This document shows, in pieces, positions 35,156-47,027 of a stretch of 64,000 nt of DNA. The position numbers and the translations under genes were made by a program. The stretch is taken from the NCBI GenBank assembly GCA_029204225.1, contig CM055102.1, positions 17,773,223 through 17,837,222 on the forward strand, read 5' to 3'. Below the pieces are notes generated by a model, which saw only the letters and a list, made by a program, of their open reading frames with translations, did no database searches and was not told where the DNA came from. This stretch comes from Diphasiastrum complanatum. Taxonomy: Eukaryota > Streptophyta > Lycopodiopsida > Lycopodiales > Lycopodiaceae. The stretch's first letter is position 1. Every line of letters begins with the position of its first letter.

Positions 35156-36549
35156 TACTTTGTAGTAGCAGATCAGTGCACGATAATGTTGATTTCAGGA
35201 CCAGACCTCAGGTCGGACGCGTCGAAGCGATACTTGAGCTAAACAATTCCGTTAGCTGGTAGCGGACGGGCGCGAGCGAGTAGGAATAGATTGAAAGAAG
35301 TTGTTTTCGAACGTGCTGAATCGATATCGCATGGATACAAATAACTATAAGCAAAAAAAATTTAGCATCGTCGTGGCTCCTATTACGATGATGATAACTC
35401 AGCGGCTTTTTAATCAAATCAATCTAAATATCCATCAATCATCAAAATATTAGTCCACATTGAATTAACTAGAACTAATTTCAAATAAAGTATGGTCACA
35501 TCCACAATTAATCACACTTTTACCATTTAATGCTAAAATTGACAACATTAAGTTTTGAATATAAGACCTTTTTTATATCCAATAATTATAATTTTGGAAA
35601 ATTCCAAAGGCCAGATTTTCACCCGATAGCTAATCAACGCGCATATAAAGCATTTGACAACCATAGTATGTATTTCGTGTGCTCATCTGATATTGGGCGC
35701 AATATGAATGATCAGAGCTTGATTCGATAGATTTTGCATAACTTTGGCTAGTATGAAGAGTCTTCCGAATCAAGCTTTTATCATGCATATAGGGTCCAAT
35801 AGTTCCAAAAATTTCGATAATATTTTGGTCCTGGAATAGCGATTCGACACGCACGGTCCAAATGTAGCAAATACATCGTCTGCCAGGCGCGTTGATCTGA
35901 TATCCCATACGCAGAAAAATCATACTGGAACGCATAATGAAAGACTTATGAAAATGTTCTGAATGAACATTATCTCAAAAGAAAAATTTTCGTCTTTATG
36001 GTGCTTAAATAGGGCAAGAGATTGTAATAATTCTCCTCGTTCACGTTTTTCAATGATATCCATTAATCAATTATTTATAATTTTTTTAATGATTATTCTA
36101 AGAGACTAGTGATTGTCTATTTAATGTATCATCTAGTACTAGACTAGTTAATGTATTTCGGCGTAGGTACAAATTAGTCTCATTCTGATTGGTGGATAAA
36201 TATAGGCTGTAAACCACAATTTGTTATTTGACAAATGTATGGTTGTGATCAACAAGAATTGGCTATAAATATTTGCACCACTTTCCATATTTCGATTTCG
36301 TAATCTTTTATTCTAAACTCTCTAGCCTTCTTGTTTTTCTTCATTCTTCCGATATCGAATCGATACGCTCCATCCCTTGCTGTGCATGCTTGTATTTATT
36401 CAGGCACGCTGAATCGATATCAGTCACTTCCGACCAGTTCTTTTCGGAAAATTTCATTCTCGACCTAACCATATCGGATCAGCGCGCGCACTTTGCTTTA
36501 TTCCTCTACCGATATTTATCAGACGCATTGAACCGATATCAGATTCAAT

Positions 36550-38118
36550 ATGACTAGTTCCTCCATGGCCTCAGATGACAAACTTATGGATTTTTTTAAT
36601 ACCAGTGACATTCCATCTGACAAATTAGAGTAATTTGCTAGTATTTTTTTTGTTCCCTTCGATATCGATAAGCTAGTTTATGAGAATTGTTATAATTTAA
36701 TTTCTTATCTTGATAATTTTTCTCAAATTATTAGTACTCTTGTTTTGGATATAGATAATTTTTGTTTCGTTCATTTTTAGGACCTTGTACATTCCCAACC
36801 ATCTTCTAAGCATAAACACAATAGAAAGTACTCTAACCTGCATGACCATTTCAAAAGAAATATATACTGTGATATGCACAAAAGAATATGTCGTCTTCTA
36901 ATCAAAGGAATGGCTTTTGTGTTCTACATATTTGCTGAAATTCCAGATGATGAGTCTGTTGAATCTTCAACTGTTCCATTGATCGAAGCATCTGCACCTG
37001 CGTCAGTTGATGTAACTGATGCAGATACTGATATAGAGGTTGAAGTTGAAGCTTCTATGGCTTCAAATTATCAAAAAACTGTCTCTCATTCTATAATCCT
37101 CTTTGATTCTCTTCCATATGCATCTCTTGTTAATCAATTAATTCTACTCGATGTTCCTTTATATTTTATGAATAATGAATTTTATATTTCATTTAATGAT
37201 GTAGAAGATGTATTGAATTTCAGAGGAGATGAAATCTTCTCAATTTTTGCTCAAAATTTATCAGAATTTTTTTAAATTGTTGATTACTCATATGATGACC
37301 TTGAAAGTGAAATAGATTATGATAAAGATGGCAATTGGAAATCTGGCAATGAGGCCTTGGAGGCCATGATTGAAAAATCTAAAGCCTATGAAAAGACTTT
37401 GTCTATAGAGGAGGAATTTTTGGAATTTCAAAAAAGATATCCCCCTAGGGCTAGATATATCCCCTCCGGAAATGTAGAGGCCATTGGAGGACATGACATC
37501 AACAGAGCAAACGTCGTTGATTACGATGATTATGATCTGGTAAGTAGATATTATATTGGTGTTGATATTGTTCAGTTTTCTTATTTCTTATATTTTATTG
37601 GTATTGATATTGTTCAGTTTTCTTATTGAGTTTGCAGTGTTATGTATCATTCTAAATTTATTTTATTTTCTCGTTTACAAGATGCTATTGAAATAGATGC
37701 CTTTGGTATGAGACATGGAGGCGTCCGAGGTGTATCAGCCGGGAGAAAAGATATTTCTCTATCTCATTATTTGAAAAACTTTCAAAATAATGAGATTTGT
37801 ATATATCATTCATCTTATAATTCATATGCAACCACTGTCATTATGGCCATCAAATCATTATCAGTTTGTTTAGGAGGCCATAAGTACACAAGAGAAACAT
37901 ATAAAATAATTTTTGTGAAGAGAGATTTGGCTATTAAGATATTGGGTTATACTCCCAATGAGACTACGAAAAGATCATCTACAATGGCCCTTTATTCGGG
38001 TTACATTGATATGAGCAAGAGGAAAAATTTAGAATTTTTGGATCCATATGAAAGGAGATTATTCCTTCATGACAATACCATCCGTCTGAATCTTGAAGAG
38101 GATGATGATGATAATTAA
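36550..38118 (+). pseudogene. Acidic protein of unknown function, several exons or broken
   Basis: From MTSSSMASDDKLMDFF at about 36550 coding-like sequence continues with two early stops that may lie in an intron (GTAATT donor, TTTTTAG acceptor near 36780). A frame at 36874-37275 holds an acidic segment (DVTDADTDIEVEVEAS) and SHSIILFDSLPYASLVNQLI; it continues after one TAA to KRYPPRARYIPSGNVEAIGG and a consensus donor (CTG|GTAAGTAG, 37541). The last part (37642-38118) includes CLGGHKYTRETYKIIFVKRD and ends LNLEEDDDDN. No family is recognised. The gene is divergent from the H3/Ulp1 gene and convergent, 29 bp apart, with the transposase-like gene. Confidence 0.45.
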
Positions 38119-38147
38119 ATAATTTTTTGTAATAGATTTTTGATATA

Positions 38148-39928
38148 TTACAAGGATCTCTCTTTTGTAATGAATTTGAATGCCTTTCGAAATATCGTAA
38201 TACTTGGCGAGTTTTTAGCTTGATATCTAAATTGTGCTCTTCTATAAAACCACTGAAAAAGTTGAACTAAATATTTATTTCTTGAATTGTGTCCTCCATG
38301 ATTTGTTGCTCTATGAAATGCTCCCCTTGCTTGCCAATGAGATTTTTCCATGCCTTGTGATGACCAGATACTTAAGCTCCCATATTCCTTTGCAAAATAA
38401 GTTGCATGATGAAGAAGGATGTGCTGCAAACAATAGTTTTGATTAGTTACATCAGTAGAAAAAAATATAAGCCTGAATGAGAAAAGTACCAGATAATGAT
38501 ATAGATTAGCACCATGTAATGAGTAACGTTGTCTTTTCCCCAACAATCATGTACAGATTTTACAAATGTGGTGCAATGATTTTGCAAAGTCCTCATATCT
38601 TCTGATGATAGGTTTTCTTTCCAGATAACACCTATGAGTTTGTCTAAGTTGGTCCACACTTGTCTCTTTTCCACTCGATTACTTCCTTCCAATTTTTGTG
38701 TGGCTTGAACAATTTCTCTCTCAATTTTGTATCTGACACTTGATTCTTTGCATGTGTGATTGGATAAGAATCTTCTTGCTTTAGCACCTCCAATTGATGG
38801 CTTATTAGGAACGTTTTCTTTTTTCCCTGAGAGTCCGTCACTTTTTTCAATCGTAACATTCCCTTTATGTAGTCCTGCATTTGACAGAACTATTTCCAAC
38901 CTCCTAATTGCTGCTTTAGCCACTGACTCTGGTTTATGATTCCATGCTAGTAGAATATGCAAGTAAATTAGTTTTTCAATAATACGAACCTCAGCATGCA
39001 ATGTGCATATGCGAACATATTTTAATGGAATTGGCAGAACACTTTTCATATTTGGATCTTCAGCTTCTCGTGTTGGGCCAGTGTTTGTTGATCGTCCCAA
39101 ATTCATATTGTAGCAATCCTTCATGCAATAAAGACATGGATGCTTTGATGTTGCCCCATGAGAGACATTATACATACATGTTAATGTTTTCAAATCCCCT
39201 GCAAGGTGCCATTGAATCTGAAAACTTCCATGGTTTTTTACTGTAAATTTCTCACCCTCCAAATGTCTATTTATAATCTCGCCATAATTTGTTCTTGAAA
39301 ATATCCATGATAGTTTTTTATGGTCCTCTTTCAAGACCTATAGAGAAACAAGTAATGCATGACAGGTCAATAAAAACTGGCAAGGTATGAATCGTAAATA
39401 TAGATATTCTAAATGAAAATTGAAATGTATACATGGAATGTCGCCAACCACCATGTGATTTTCCGATTGAACACTAAACGTTCGATCATCTATGTCTGAA
39501 ATTTTGTTCATCAAAGTGACACTCACACGTTCCAGCTTCTGACCCTTGATGATTTTAGATTCATCCAATTTTATTACAATAATGATCTTTCCATTTACTT
39601 GATGTTCATCTAGTTTATAGAATCGAATAATGTATTTTAGAACATTTTCAATATCAAGAAAAATATTATTGCAATCGTTGTAATTCAGCTCACCATATTC
39701 TGATTTGTATAATTCTCTAAAGAACTATCTCTAAACTAGCTTACTTGTTTGCACGAATACTTTGTATTTGACATCCGAGTAACGTATCACTTTGGTACAG
39801 TTTTCCACAGTACTAATAGAGAAGTATGTGTGCATGTGAAATGCTAGTCCTTGCTTGAGGAATTGAGTTATTAATCTGTATTCATGTTTGTAATGAAGAT
39901 AAATGTTTTTAACATATTCGCGAACCAT
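38148..39928 (-). CDS. Transposase-type protein, RAG1/Transib-like motif order
   Basis: Four minus-strand exons (39745-39928, 39452-39714, 38513-39337, 38148-38423) join in frame into about 515 residues without a stop; more N-terminal exons are possible. Motifs in order: IIIVIKLDESKI (Asp 112, candidate first catalytic acid), WHLAGDLKTL, CLYC (217-220), CTLHAEVRIIEKLI (His 263, Glu 265), then at the last junction HYMHILLHHA followed by GSLSIWSSQGMEKSHW (Glu 450) and RATNHGG. The order of acids, CxxC and LH element, and the H...H/GS...E block, recalls the RNase H-fold of RAG1/Transib transposases and a related family in cnidarians. This is a comparison from memory and the exact family is not established. 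The intact frame suggests recent or maintained function. Confidence 0.6.
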
Positions 39929-41389
39929 TTGAGTTCTTTAACCATGATTGGATTTTAGTTGTTGAAAACTTCTGTCTAGAACACATTAGTTCAAGAACAA
40001 GATCAATTATTTGTCTGTTTGTACATGTCTGCATCGAACATAACACAAATCCTTGTTGACAACTTAATCAGCTAGAGTGTAGTTCATTCGTGCTTCTTTG
40101 ATAATATTTCACTTGTAGAACGCTTTCCATTCGATTCGATAGAGGAAGATTGTTGCTATAAATTTGTCATCATCACACACTCACAACAAAAGTAATACTA
40201 GTTACTTATTAAATGTCTGTTGACAACCAGATTAACCCACGACTCCAATCCATTCAAAATAAGTCAGGACTGTACCAATTAAACATCTTTTAAGTGCTAT
40301 CTCCTTGGGAAACGACATAAATACTACACAAATCTAGCAATACTATGTTGATATATCACGACACAAATGCGGCAATGTCCAATAGTAGAATAGCTAATCA
40401 GGTCATAGATCATAAGTTACCCTATCTAGAGTGCGAAGTACAACAAGTGGAAAGCTGATTAGAGATATTGACGGTCAATTTATGGATGAGGAAGGAATGG
40501 CGAGGTTTACACCAAATATTGTGTATTTAGAAGTGTTATAGAACTTTGATGGGAGCTAAAGTGGTGAACATAGATGACAAGGTGTTTGAACATAGACGTG
40601 GTGAAGTTTAATGTTTTGGTTATATTTGAAGCATTATTAACATTGTTTAATGTTGTTGTTATGATTTAGTATGTTGAGAATAATAGTTTGGCTTACATTG
40701 TTTATGTTGTCGCAGATGGTGCATATTGTGGTAAATCACAAAATATTTGTGCGAGCTTGATGGAGATGTTTTGTTTCAGCCACGAGGAGTACATTTCCAA
40801 TGTTGTGTGGCTGATTACGGGGCCGTGGACAGATTTTGTATACCTCCAACAAAAGAGTGGACATTTTTTTCCCCTAAAAAATGATTATTTCTAGGTGTAG
40901 AGTTGTTGATTAGTAATGTGAGTTGTGCTTATAGGGACGTCAATTCCGTCAGACTTAATAACTTGGAGAAAATGCTAGAGGACTTGGTGTATTCGCAGGT
41001 TTTGTTATGTGATATATCAATTGATTTGTTGTCCATGTTTTAGAAATTGCTAGCATTGAAGAATGGATCAAACATCTTTGTTTGTGAAATCCTTGGCTGT
41101 GGTCTTGTGCAGAGGTGCTACCAACAATGCTAAGAGGATTGTCAGGACTAATTGATTGTATCACAGCCGGATTTGATTTTAGAGGACCATTGAGAGCATA
41201 AAATGGGTTTTTCTTGAGATGGTGATGGGGGACAAGGAAAAATTGAGCATTTGCAATGTCCATCTGTTGAAGTGCTCATGCTCCTATATTACATCTCTGT
41301 TGCTGTAATCTCTTCTTAAAATAAAGCTATTGTTGTCTTGTCCTTCCAAGCAGTAGACTAATCACCCTGCCCAAGGACTAGATTCAATC
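39929..41389. other. No gene recognised
   Basis: May include upstream exons or the promoter of the transposase-type gene. A frame at 40688-40894 has no recognisable motif. Confidence 0.35.
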
Positions 41390-43480
41390 TATCAGGGGCC
41401 AAAATTGATTGTTCCAAATCATAGATTGACCAAGTTCATTCACTCGATCTTCTATGTCAAGTGATAAGGACCAAGATCTTGTATTGGACATTCGATTTGA
41501 ACTATCTCAAGTGATGGGAATCGACTTTGCTTGAGCTATCTTAGTATACTAGACTTGGGATTGGTTAAGTCTGATCACTTGATGAGCCGTGTCGGGTGAT
41601 AAGCAACAAAACCACGCATAGATATAAAATTTAAGTTATCATGTGTAATAGGGGTTTGAAAAGAGGTTGAACTTGAGTTGTCTTAATATCTTGCTTGTTG
41701 AGTCTAGTCACTTGATAGAGCCATGTCAAGTTAAGCAACAAAATCATATGCTAGGTAGCAAATTTTGACTTTCTCGAGTTATAGAGACACCAAAATGGCG
41801 CTATTTACATTGATAGACACCAAGATTGAGCTATCTGATGTGAAGGTGGTCAATTATGATCACTCAAAGAACAATCATGAGTAATTAGAACCAAAATTGA
41901 GTTGTCTCACATGTAAGCACTGTATTCAAAGTTACATGAATGTCATAAACTCGAAATTACTCTAACTTGGTCACTCAATGCCTTATCTCAAGTGATAGAC
42001 AATAATTTTGAGCTATATCGCACGATAGGGGTCAATCCATTGATAAGCGATAAGAAACAATCAATCTAAATAAAGCCAAACAAAAGTGCTTCTTTTGTGG
42101 AAAGAAGAGGCACTTTGCATCCCAATGCTACAAAAAGAAGAATGCACAAGATGAGAGCAAGCAAGGCAACCTTACCATTGAGGATTATGAGGAGGAAGTT
42201 GACTCATCCTTGATGGCATCTACACCAACAAGCAAGAGCTATTCCAATGACACATGGTGGATTGAGAGTGGGGCTAGTTCCCACATGACATTCCAAAAGG
42301 AATTCTTCTGAACCCTTGTACCTTTTTAAGGTTGTAAAAAGTCTATTCTAACAGCAAGTGATCAAGAATGTAGAATAGATTGAGTGGGAACAATCTCTTT
42401 AAGTCTTGGATCCTCTAAAAGATTGGATATAGAAAATGTACTCTATGTTTCTAATCTTACTAGGAGCTTGTTTGGTGTTGGGCAACTAATGGATAGTGGT
42501 TTAGATGTTCATTTTACGAAAGGTGTTTGCTCTATAATGGTACTTGCATTGTAAACGGATTTAAGCAAAGGAGGCTATTCAAGCTTGATGCTAATGTGTT
42601 TTTTGGAAGTGTGAACATGGTTAAGAGGAGCTTACACAAGTGGAACTTTGGCATAAGAGGTTGGGCCACCCCAACTTCAAATCAATGGAGATCCTATGCA
42701 CAAAGGAGCTTGCACTCGGCCTTTCAAAAGCATTTTCAAAGTGTGGAAAGAATTGTGAGACTTGTATCCTCTCAAAGACTCGTAGGCAATTATTTGCTAC
42801 TACTAGATCTTCTAAGTCATTATATCTCATTCATAGTAGATTCAAAACTAGTTGATCATAATCTCTTGATCAGCCATGTCGAGTGAATAGCATCAAAATC
42901 ACACATTAGGCATTGAATTTGAGCTATTCCAAGTGATAGGTACCAGATTCAAGCTATTTCAATATCTTGAAGTCACTCTTCTATTGGTTTTGTCACTCAA
43001 TGGACAATCTCGAATGATAAAGGCCAGAAATACAACTATCTTTAATGGTAGATAGCAAATTTGAGCAATTTGATGTGATAGAGATCAAATGTCAACAATA
43101 ATTGGTGCAACAAAATACACTAGATCTGAAACTAGTTGAGTCTAATAACTTAATGAGCCATGTTGGGTGATAAGAAAAAAAATTACACATTGGGCATCAA
43201 ATTTTGGCATTCCCAAATGATAGGCAACAAATTTAATCTATTTGGATGAAATCCCTCAAACTTGATCACTCTATGAGAAGCCTCAGGTGAGAAGTGCCAA
43301 AATGAGACTTTTTACATTGATAGACATCAAGTTTGAGCTATCTCATGTGATGCTGGTTAATTATGATTACTCAATGGGCTATGTCAAGCGACAGGGGCCA
43401 AAATAGAGTTGTTTCACATGTAAGTATCAAATTCAAGTTACTTGATATTTCCAAACTCGGAATTTTGAAGATTTTGATGA
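41390..43480. repeat. Degenerate repeat array interrupted by copia F
   Basis: Phrases such as GATGAGCC(G/A)TGT, GAGCTATCTCA and GTGATAGG recur with changes through 41390-42060 and again through 42870-43480, in the same orientation. The pattern looks like an old tandem array of units of roughly 100-130 bp. Copia F sequence occupies 42064-42852 between the two parts. Confidence 0.6.
42064..42852 (+). pseudogene. Copia F gag-protease-pre-integrase relic
   Basis: Zinc knuckle CFFCGKKRHFASQC at 42088, protease TWWIESGASSHMT at 42255 (ESG instead of DSG), and GAG-pre-integrase LWHKRLGHPNFKSMEILC at 42643 with CETCILSK. Several stops and shifts. It resembles copia D and E. No LTR is seen at either side. 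Confidence 0.85.
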
Positions 43481-43501
43481 TTTCTTAATAATGACAAACA
43501 T

Positions 43502-44945
43502 TTACCAGTTACTGCTTAGAATATTTATCTTATGAGATAAAATATTCATGAGTAACTCTGTTTGCAGCGCTTCTAGTTCAGTCATCTTGAAGGGTTCTTC
43601 ATCATGAGAAAACTGCGTATTCATATCCGTTCGTGGATTATTCAGTAGCTGCACAAGTGAAGAATGGACTTCAGTTGCTGCTTTAGCTGCTTCAAGCTCC
43701 TCTTCTTCTTGCAATTGTTTAATCCACTACCTCATACCTTGATATCTCCTCTTTTTGGCATGGAGATTTGGATAGACTCCAGATGTTGTTGGTATATCAA
43801 TGAATGGTATAGAATCAGCAGGTATTGGATCTGCTACCGATTCTTTCTGCTTTTGTGCTCTGGTAACCACCATCAAGGGTATACTTGGTTCAAGTTGAAC
43901 TGCTGGTCTTTGCTTGATTGTTATCAAATTGACAGGAGCTGTAGCAGGTGGCGGCTTCGGTCTTGTTGGACACTCCTTATAGCAATGCCCATAACCACAT
44001 TCACGACAGATACAAATTGGTCTTTGTTTGGACATTCTACAACTCTGTGATTTTATCTACATGCAAAGCATCCTAGTGGCACTCTGGTCCAATTTCTAGA
44101 TGCTTGTTGTTGCACAGCAGCATAAATAGCATACTGTTTTGAAAGTCCGTCTCATTATTGTAATTCCATTGCTCGTTGCCTTTGTAAGGTTCTGGTTCCA
44201 TCAAATTAGCAGGAGGAGTCGGTTGTGTCAGTGAGGCTGGTAAAGCTAATCTCTCCGGATACCCAAGACGATGTTTGGCTACAGGATCCTTTCCGTAAAG
44301 AAGTTCCCAATATGCCATTTGTGCATATCATTGATGGATAATCTGAGGATTAAAGTGGCAATAAACAGTCTCATGATCAGGTGAATTGCACAAATGGCAA
44401 ATACTGGTTTCTATTTGTTTTTTCAATTGAGGACATTCATTTGCTGTGTGATTGCCCATACAAATGGAACACCAGACATTTTTCCTGGTAGGAAAAGTCT
44501 TAGCAAATTTCTCAGATTTGTTGTTTGTTTTTTCATTGAAATCTGACAAGGCTTTGTTCTTTTCATCAAATTGCGATTGCAACTTTTCCATCTGTATCTG
44601 CTAGTTCTTCCCGAGATCTTGAACTCGTTGGGCATCATCTCTACAATAGCGTTCATATTTGTTGATGCAATAGTGGTGGATGTCGTAGTGGTCTGTCCTG
44701 TTGTATAAGGCAACATACCAATATTCGGCTCATGATCTGAATCTTCATCCTCCTCTCGTATTGCATCGTCCATAGCATTTTGCAAAATTGTGTACTCATT
44801 ATGGCATTTCAGCTAACGTCTGATCCTTTAATCATGGCATTTTCGTTAATCAGCTCGGGTTCGCACTCAGATCTGAGGTGTTTAACCCGTTCAATATAAT
44901 TCCGAACCATTTCTCACTTTCCCATTTTAACTTTACCTAAAAGTA
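43502..44945 (-). pseudogene. Gypsy gag fragment
   Basis: Minus-strand pieces: MVRNYIERVKHL (about 44915), acidic DAIREEDEDSDHEP (44785 onward), zinc-finger CSICMGNHTANECPQLKK and CHLCNSPDHE (44591-44328), GKDPVAKHRLGYPERLALPA (44318-44073), a second knuckle CRECGYGHCYKEC (44035-43990), and MVVTRAQKQKES before the protease. It is the same family as 32230-32936 and homologous to gypsy 1 gag at 53460 onward. Protease and pol are missing; it ends near the repeat array. Confidence 0.88.
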
Positions 44946-45098
44946 GGAAAGGGCCAAAGATTCTGATGTTAGTCAGATTGGGTTTTCTGCCCCACCATAA
45001 TTCGTGTGGTGTCATGTGAGAAACACCAGACTTTCATGTCCTGTTCTGAATGTAAGCAGCTGTAGCTACTACTTCAGCCCACAATACTCTTGGAGTTT
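44946..45098 (-). pseudogene. Copia C integrase continuation, fused to gypsy gag
   Basis: Minus-strand PRVLWAEVVATAAYIQNRT and HELWWGRKPNLTNIRIFGPF are copia integrase. In the uninverted order they follow directly after the MMAYSK residues at 23782. At about 44950 the frame passes from IFGPF into LLLGKVKMGK of gypsy gag (compare the same words at 53440-53470), a chimeric junction at short homology. Confidence 0.85.
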
Positions 45099-45777
45099 TG
45101 TTGGGGGTATTCCCAACAAAGTGTAAATAAATAAAATCCTCCAATAAAATGTGTTGCGAGGGCATGGCATCCTGCGCGTATAAGCCCATGGCCCAATGAG
45201 CACGCAATTGAAGTTGTAAATAAAATAAACTTGACTTGGGCCTTGTAGTTAAAATAAAACTAGAGGCCTCATTTTTAAACTTAGAGATCACTTTTTAGAG
45301 TTGGGTCCAAATTGGGACTCACATGAATCTTGTGATTTCTAATGTACTTTTGTGGACCCTTGGATCAAGTTGGGTCCAAGATGAATGATTAGGATCATTG
45401 TGAATATTAGCCAATAAGATTGAGGGGCACGGGCCTTCTCCATTTTATAAAAAGACACCATTTGTACACTATTTCCATGCTTAATGAGAAGGAGGAAACT
45501 CTACCATTTTTGGAAGAGAAGCATCCTCATTTGCTATTCACTACTTGCTATTACTCTTGGTTGTGTTTTCTATTGCTTTCTATTTTCATGTTTATTGTTT
45601 GCCATAGTGAATGTTTTTTCATTAGCAACCATAAGGAGCATTTGAGCTAACCTCCACCTTCACTCTCTTTCTCTCTCTTTCTCTTCTCTTCTCAATCTCT
45701 TCTTCTCCATTCCTTCCCTTCAACCAAACTATGATGAATGTTAGTGTAGAGGAGTAGAGTTAATGAGGAGTAGTATA
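45099..45777 (+). repeat. 5' LTR of gypsy 1, left part
   Basis: Starts TGTTGGGGGTATTCCCAACA. It is interrupted by copia E at 45778; the right part is 51607-51746. Without copia E and one target copy the LTR is about 814 bp, close to the 810-bp partner at 23783-24592. It contains a TTTTATAAAAAGAC promoter-like element near 45444. Confidence 0.93.
45773..45777. repeat. Target duplication GTATA of copia E, left copy
   Basis: GTATA here and at 51607-51611 flank copia E exactly, which proves insertion of copia E into the gypsy 1 LTR. Confidence 0.95.
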
Positions 45778-46427
45778 TGTGAAAGATTCAACTAGTTTCA
45801 TCACATTTTGCAATATTTCCATATTTGGCATATTGAGGCCAAAACTTGTTTTAGACTTAGAGGTTGACTTTTCAAAGTTCATTAGTCTAAATTTCATTTG
45901 AATAAACACTTTTCGAAAGTGTGGGAAAGATAGAATGCGAGTTTGAGTAGATGCAATTTGAATAAGTTGGGTACATTGAATCTAGACCCAAAATTAGTAG
46001 GGTTAGCATTTTGGTGAGAAAGCCAAGTGGCCAAATAGGGTTTTGACCTGTTATAAAAGGATGTAACTCATGGAGAGAGTCATCTTCTCTCTTCTCTATC
46101 TCATTTCATACTTATACATAGTTCTCTTGGGTTCTACTATCCATTGGTGCACTATCTTGGTGATTGCTTGCAATTCTATGTGTAGAATGATCTATATTTG
46201 TTATTTTTGGATCCACACATGTGAAATACAGTAGCGTGATGGTTTTGTATGGATAGCAACAGTAAATAATCATTTCACTCAAGTTTGATCAAATTCTATT
46301 AGTGTTTGCATCTCAAATTGTGTGTAGATGCTGATTTTTCTACATTGGTGAGATTGGTAGTGTATTTCTCTTTCTAACCAAAGATCATTCAAGTAGATTG
46401 GATCTTAAGGATCTGAAATCTTTCACA
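45778..46427 (+). repeat. 5' LTR of copia E
   Basis: TGTGAAAGATTCAACTAG to ATCTTTCACA. TATA-like GTTATAAAAGG lies near 46050. The primer site TGGTATCAGAGC adjoins at 46428. Confidence 0.95.
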
Positions 46428-47027
46428 TGGTATCAGAGCTTTTGTTTCAGGTTATGAAGGAGAAAATCAGATCTATCAATGATTTGGTGAAGATATCAAG
46501 TCTAGAGCATGCTAGAGAGGATTCTACACCAAAATCGGATTTTTCGCTTTTGTAGATTGGATCTTTTGTAGATCAAAACACTAAACAGGTCAATATACTT
46601 GTTCAATTTCAATTTTTGAATTCACATACTGGATTAGACCGATTTTTGGATCATTGGTTCAGCCTAAGTAGTGTCTTATAAATTGCATATCAAATTTTCA
46701 GCATTTGCATGTAGATTTGGAATAGTCAATTTTTTGTGATTTTGTCAAAACCCTAATTTTGATTGGATCTCTAGATAGTGAGATTGCTGGACTTCATTTG
46801 AGTGTGTTTCAATCTTAGGAAGTGGCAAAAGTCATTGGATTGAGGATAGATCATAGGTTGATCAAGATTCCATGATTCTATGTGTTGATTTGCTTGGATA
46901 AGTGCTAGAAGAGAATTTGTGAGATAGTTTCAAATCTTGGTGATTTCTTTTGAAAGCATTTGTTGTTGGTCAAAGGAGTGCTTTGTGCATTGAATCAGGT
47001 TGAAAGAGAAGATCAGGTCATTGCTAC

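Larger units (their letters stand above)
33508..36542. repeat. Dispersed TTGAACCGATATC motif, at least 11 copies
   Basis: Variants of GCGCGTTGAACCGATATC occur in both orientations near 33508, 33561, 33594, 33641, 35311, 35623, 35886, 36349, 36404, 36469 and 36522; further weak forms lie at 35678 and 36509. They fall in an intron of the Ulp1-like gene (33508-33661) and in the spacer between the H3-like and the plus-strand gene (35311-36542), not in the coding segments. The core GATATC is itself palindromic and most copies contain GCGC or CGCG. Confidence 0.85.

Noticed and set aside
36697-36879. Minus-strand 60-residue frame in the plus-strand acidic gene
   Set aside because: No motif; it overlaps coding-like plus-strand sequence.
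23783-45777. Inverted gypsy LTRs as the ends of one large element or as the recombination sites of the inversion
   Set aside because: The junctions fall inside the internal regions of gypsy 1 and copia D, not in the LTRs.
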